NCBI GenBank assembly: GCA_040219935.1
Contig: JAVJUA010000048.1
Span: 62,001 to 126,000 of the forward strand
Length of the DNA: 64,000 nt
Direction of reading: 5' to 3'
Source of the DNA: UBA7803 sp040219935
Lineage (GTDB): Bacteria > Pseudomonadota > Gammaproteobacteria > Pseudomonadales > Azotimanducaceae
The notes beneath the pieces are model-generated. The model was not told the DNA's origin, searched no databases, and worked only from the letters and a program-made list of their open reading frames with translations. Position numbers and translations under genes: made by a program. Shown here piece after piece: positions 62,373-64,000 of the stretch (positions are counted from its first letter, which is position 1; each line of letters begins with the position of its first letter).

Positions 62373-62759
62373 TCAGTCGCGACGGATGCGGTCGAGGATC
62401 AGGCCGTAGAAGTAGTCCTGGCCGCGCTCGAAGTACCAGCCGAGATGGGTGCGGCATTCGCTGCAGCTCGCGAGCCGCCAGAAGAACCCGGGGAACCAGG
62501 TATCGGCCGCGGTGGGCCGGCCGGACAGGTCGCAGCCCAGGGCGTCGGCGAAGCAGCCGACGTGGAAGCGGATGCCGAACGGGTTGGTGAAGTGGTGGGC
62601 GTGGGCACCGTTGATGGAGGTCTGGTCCGCCTTCCGGGCGATGGGATGGGCGCAGGTACCGCAGTAGATCAGCTCGCGCGGCGCCGACGCCTCACGCTCC
62701 AGCAACTCCCTGAGCTTGGGGTCCAGGCTCTGGCGCTGCTTGTCCAGAACGTCGGTCAT
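62373..62759 (-). CDS. Stand-alone CULT-domain (cereblon-type) protein
   Basis: A 128-residue protein matching the CULT domain, the thalidomide-binding domain of cereblon. Zinc Cys pairs are at 33/36 (CGTC) and 99/102 (CSEC). The three Trp of the aromatic cage are at 88, 94 and 108. Their spacing (6 and 14) equals that of human cereblon Trp380/386/400 and Magnetospirillum MsCI4 Trp79/85/99, as I recall those numbers. It ends in the family-typical YFYGLILDRI. Bacterial CULT proteins bind cyclic imides and uridine; their role is unknown. The ATG follows TGGAGG and lies 11 bases after the flavoprotein stop, suggesting co-transcription. Confidence 0.88.
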   Translation of the reverse strand: MTDVLDKQRQSLDPKLRELLEREASAPRELIYCGTCAHPIARKADQTSINGAHAHHFTNPFGIRFHVGCFADALGCDLSGRPTAADTWFPGFFWRLASCSECRTHLGWYFERGQDYFYGLILDRIRRD

Positions 62760-62770
62760 GCGCCTCCAGC

Positions 62771-63976
62771 TCAGGCCACCAGCGTCTTCAGATCCACGGC
62801 CGGGTCGGCGAGCGCCTTGGCGTCCACCTGGCGGCCGATGAGCTGCTTGCACACCATGAACTCCCGGGGGCTGTTCACGGCGTCGACGGCCACCACGGCA
62901 CCGCCTTGCAGATAGAACACGGCGAACTGATTGGCCGCCATGTCGCCGCGCACCACCTCGCTGTCGCCGTCGGCCGAGAAGCCCACCATCTGCAGCTTGA
63001 GCTCGTACTGATCGGACCAGAACCAGGGGATGCTGGCGTAGCTCTTGTCGCCGCCGCACATGTTGGCCGCGGCGACCCGGGCCTGCTCCATGGCGTTGGG
63101 CACCGACTCGAGCCGCAGCCGGCGGTCGAGCAGCGGGTTCGGATGGTTGGTGCAGTCACCGGCGGCGTACACGTCTGCGGCCGAGGTGCGGCAGTGATCG
63201 TCCACGACGATGCCGTTGCCGCAGTCGATGCCGGCGGCCTCGGCCACCTCGACGTTGGGGATGATGCCGATGCCGACGATGACGATGTCGGCAGGGAACG
63301 TGCGCTCACCGCAGACGGCGGCAGCGACCCGGCCATCGCCCTCGAATCCGGTGACGGTGACGCCGGTGTGGATGTGCACGCCGCGGGACTCGTGAAGCTG
63401 GTGGTAGTAGGCGGACATGGTTTCTGTGGTCACCCGCTGCAGGATGCGCGGCTCCATCTCCAGCACGTGCACCTCGAGCCCGGCCTCCACGGCTACGGAT
63501 GCCACCTCCAGGCCGATGTAGCCGCCACCGACGATCACCAGCCGTTTGCCGGGCGCCATCTCGGCGCGGATGCCGTCGACATCGTCGATGCCGCGCAGGT
63601 AGTGAATGCCCGCCAGGTCACTGCCCGGCACCTGGAGCCGGCGTGGCCGGCCGCCGGTGGCCAGCAGCAGCTTGGCATAGCCGATGGTTTCGCCGGCATC
63701 GGTGGTCAGCGTGTGGGCGTCGGTATCGATGGCGGTGACGCGGGTACCGGTTTTCACCGTGATGTTCTTGTCGGCGTAGAACTTGGCCGGGCGCAGGTGC
63801 ACCTTTTCCAGGCCGTGCTCGCCGGCCAGGTACTGCTTGGACAGCGGCGGCCGCTGGTAGGGGATGTGGGGCTCGTCGCCGATGATGACGATCTCGCCCT
63901 CGTAGCCTTCCTGGCGCAGGCTGGCGGCGGCCTGGCCTGCCGCATGTCCTGCTCCCACGATCACCATGCCCGTCAT
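62771..63976 (-). CDS. FAD-dependent ferredoxin reductase-like oxidoreductase
   Basis: A 401-residue flavoprotein of the putidaredoxin/rhodocoxin reductase group. FAD is bound by VIVGAGHAAGQAAASLR (residues 5-21) and DVYAAGDCTNHPN, and NAD(P)H by VIVGGGYIGLEVASVAVE. HIPYQRPPLSKQYL is a group-specific stretch. The C-terminal reductase domain is complete. It would pass electrons from NADH to a [2Fe-2S] ferredoxin for an oxygenase or P450. The P450 at 30.3 kb could be a partner, but no ferredoxin lies between. The 24 bases beyond its start to the window end show no gene. Confidence 0.9.
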   Translation of the reverse strand: MTGMVIVGAGHAAGQAAASLRQEGYEGEIVIIGDEPHIPYQRPPLSKQYLAGEHGLEKVHLRPAKFYADKNITVKTGTRVTAIDTDAHTLTTDAGETIGYAKLLLATGGRPRRLQVPGSDLAGIHYLRGIDDVDGIRAEMAPGKRLVIVGGGYIGLEVASVAVEAGLEVHVLEMEPRILQRVTTETMSAYYHQLHESRGVHIHTGVTVTGFEGDGRVAAAVCGERTFPADIVIVGIGIIPNVEVAEAAGIDCGNGIVVDDHCRTSAADVYAAGDCTNHPNPLLDRRLRLESVPNAMEQARVAAANMCGGDKSYASIPWFWSDQYELKLQMVGFSADGDSEVVRGDMAANQFAVFYLQGGAVVAVDAVNSPREFMVCKQLIGRQVDAKALADPAVDLKTLVA

Positions 63977-64000
63977 GCCCGGTACTCCCGTTGGCGCAAA

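Overview
The window is GC-rich, densely packed bacterial DNA: most neighbouring genes overlap by 1-4 bases through ATGA or GTGA junctions. Gene content (TRAP dctPQM, pntAA/AB/B, a degQ-type protease, TonB-dependent receptors, a queuosine-precursor transporter, a CYP153-like P450) points to an aerobic Gram-negative proteobacterium, probably a gammaproteobacterium living on hydrophobic or aromatic carbon. No rRNA or species marker is present, so this placement is an inference.

Layout. 0-2.6 kb: minus-strand run of a hot-dog protein, a PurN-like formyltransferase, a DUF6482-like protein and a DUF547 protein. 2.7-4.7 kb: two tandem ArsA-family ATPases. 4.7-7.7 kb: TRAP transporter. 7.9-10.7 kb: proton-translocating transhydrogenase. 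10.7-15.0 kb: minus operon of a histidine kinase, a double-receiver regulator and a TPR/TonB protein. 15.1-17.9 kb: sulfatase and MarR regulator divergent from a nitroreductase, with a palindromic operator candidate. 18.0-22.3 kb: CoxG plus a three-subunit molybdenum hydroxylase of the form II type. 22.4-27.4 kb: a lower-GC block (RpiR regulator, TonB receptor, M28-like peptidase) bracketed by 50-bp direct repeats. The right repeat is the 3' end of an intact SDR gene, so the block looks like an inserted cassette. 27.4-32.9 kb: SDR, threonine-dehydratase-like enzyme, alpha/beta hydrolase, P450, tRNA-Gly(CCC), DUF4382 lipoprotein. 33-36.6 kb: SnoaL-like protein, phytanoyl-CoA dioxygenase-like enzyme, second TonB receptor. 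36.7-40.2 kb: an ATP-grasp enzyme divergent from a large protein with a papain-like Gln/Cys/His/Asn signature, a candidate for an undescribed pair. 40.2-44.7 kb: fused PabB-PabC, MFS transporter, DegQ. 44.66-45.09 kb: the largest gene-poor gap, filled by two long imperfect palindromes. 45.1-53.2 kb: zinc alcohol dehydrogenase; then FolK, an exported protein, two CoA-transferases (one a tandem fusion), an LLM flavoprotein and a 2-hydroxyacid dehydrogenase. 53.2-60.3 kb: a GAF/HTH regulator divergent from a hybrid kinase, a membrane PAS/GAF kinase and an Rcp1-like regulator. 60.3-64.0 kb: minus run of ferredoxin-reductase-like flavoprotein, stand-alone CULT (cereblon-type) protein, a 6-pyruvoyl-tetrahydropterin-synthase homologue without the usual catalytic Cys, an SDR and a YhhQ-type transporter.

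How it fits together. Import (TRAP, TonB receptors, MFS), activation (P450, dioxygenase, molybdenum hydroxylase, nitroreductase, alcohol dehydrogenase, SDRs), CoA chemistry (CaiB-type transferases) and NADPH supply (transhydrogenase) suggest a catabolic generalist. Best candidates for new biology are the repeat-bracketed cassette, the ATP-grasp/papain-like pair and the CULT protein. No CRISPR array, transposase, integrase or rRNA was seen. All calls rest on reading the sequence and on recalled family features; no database search was run.
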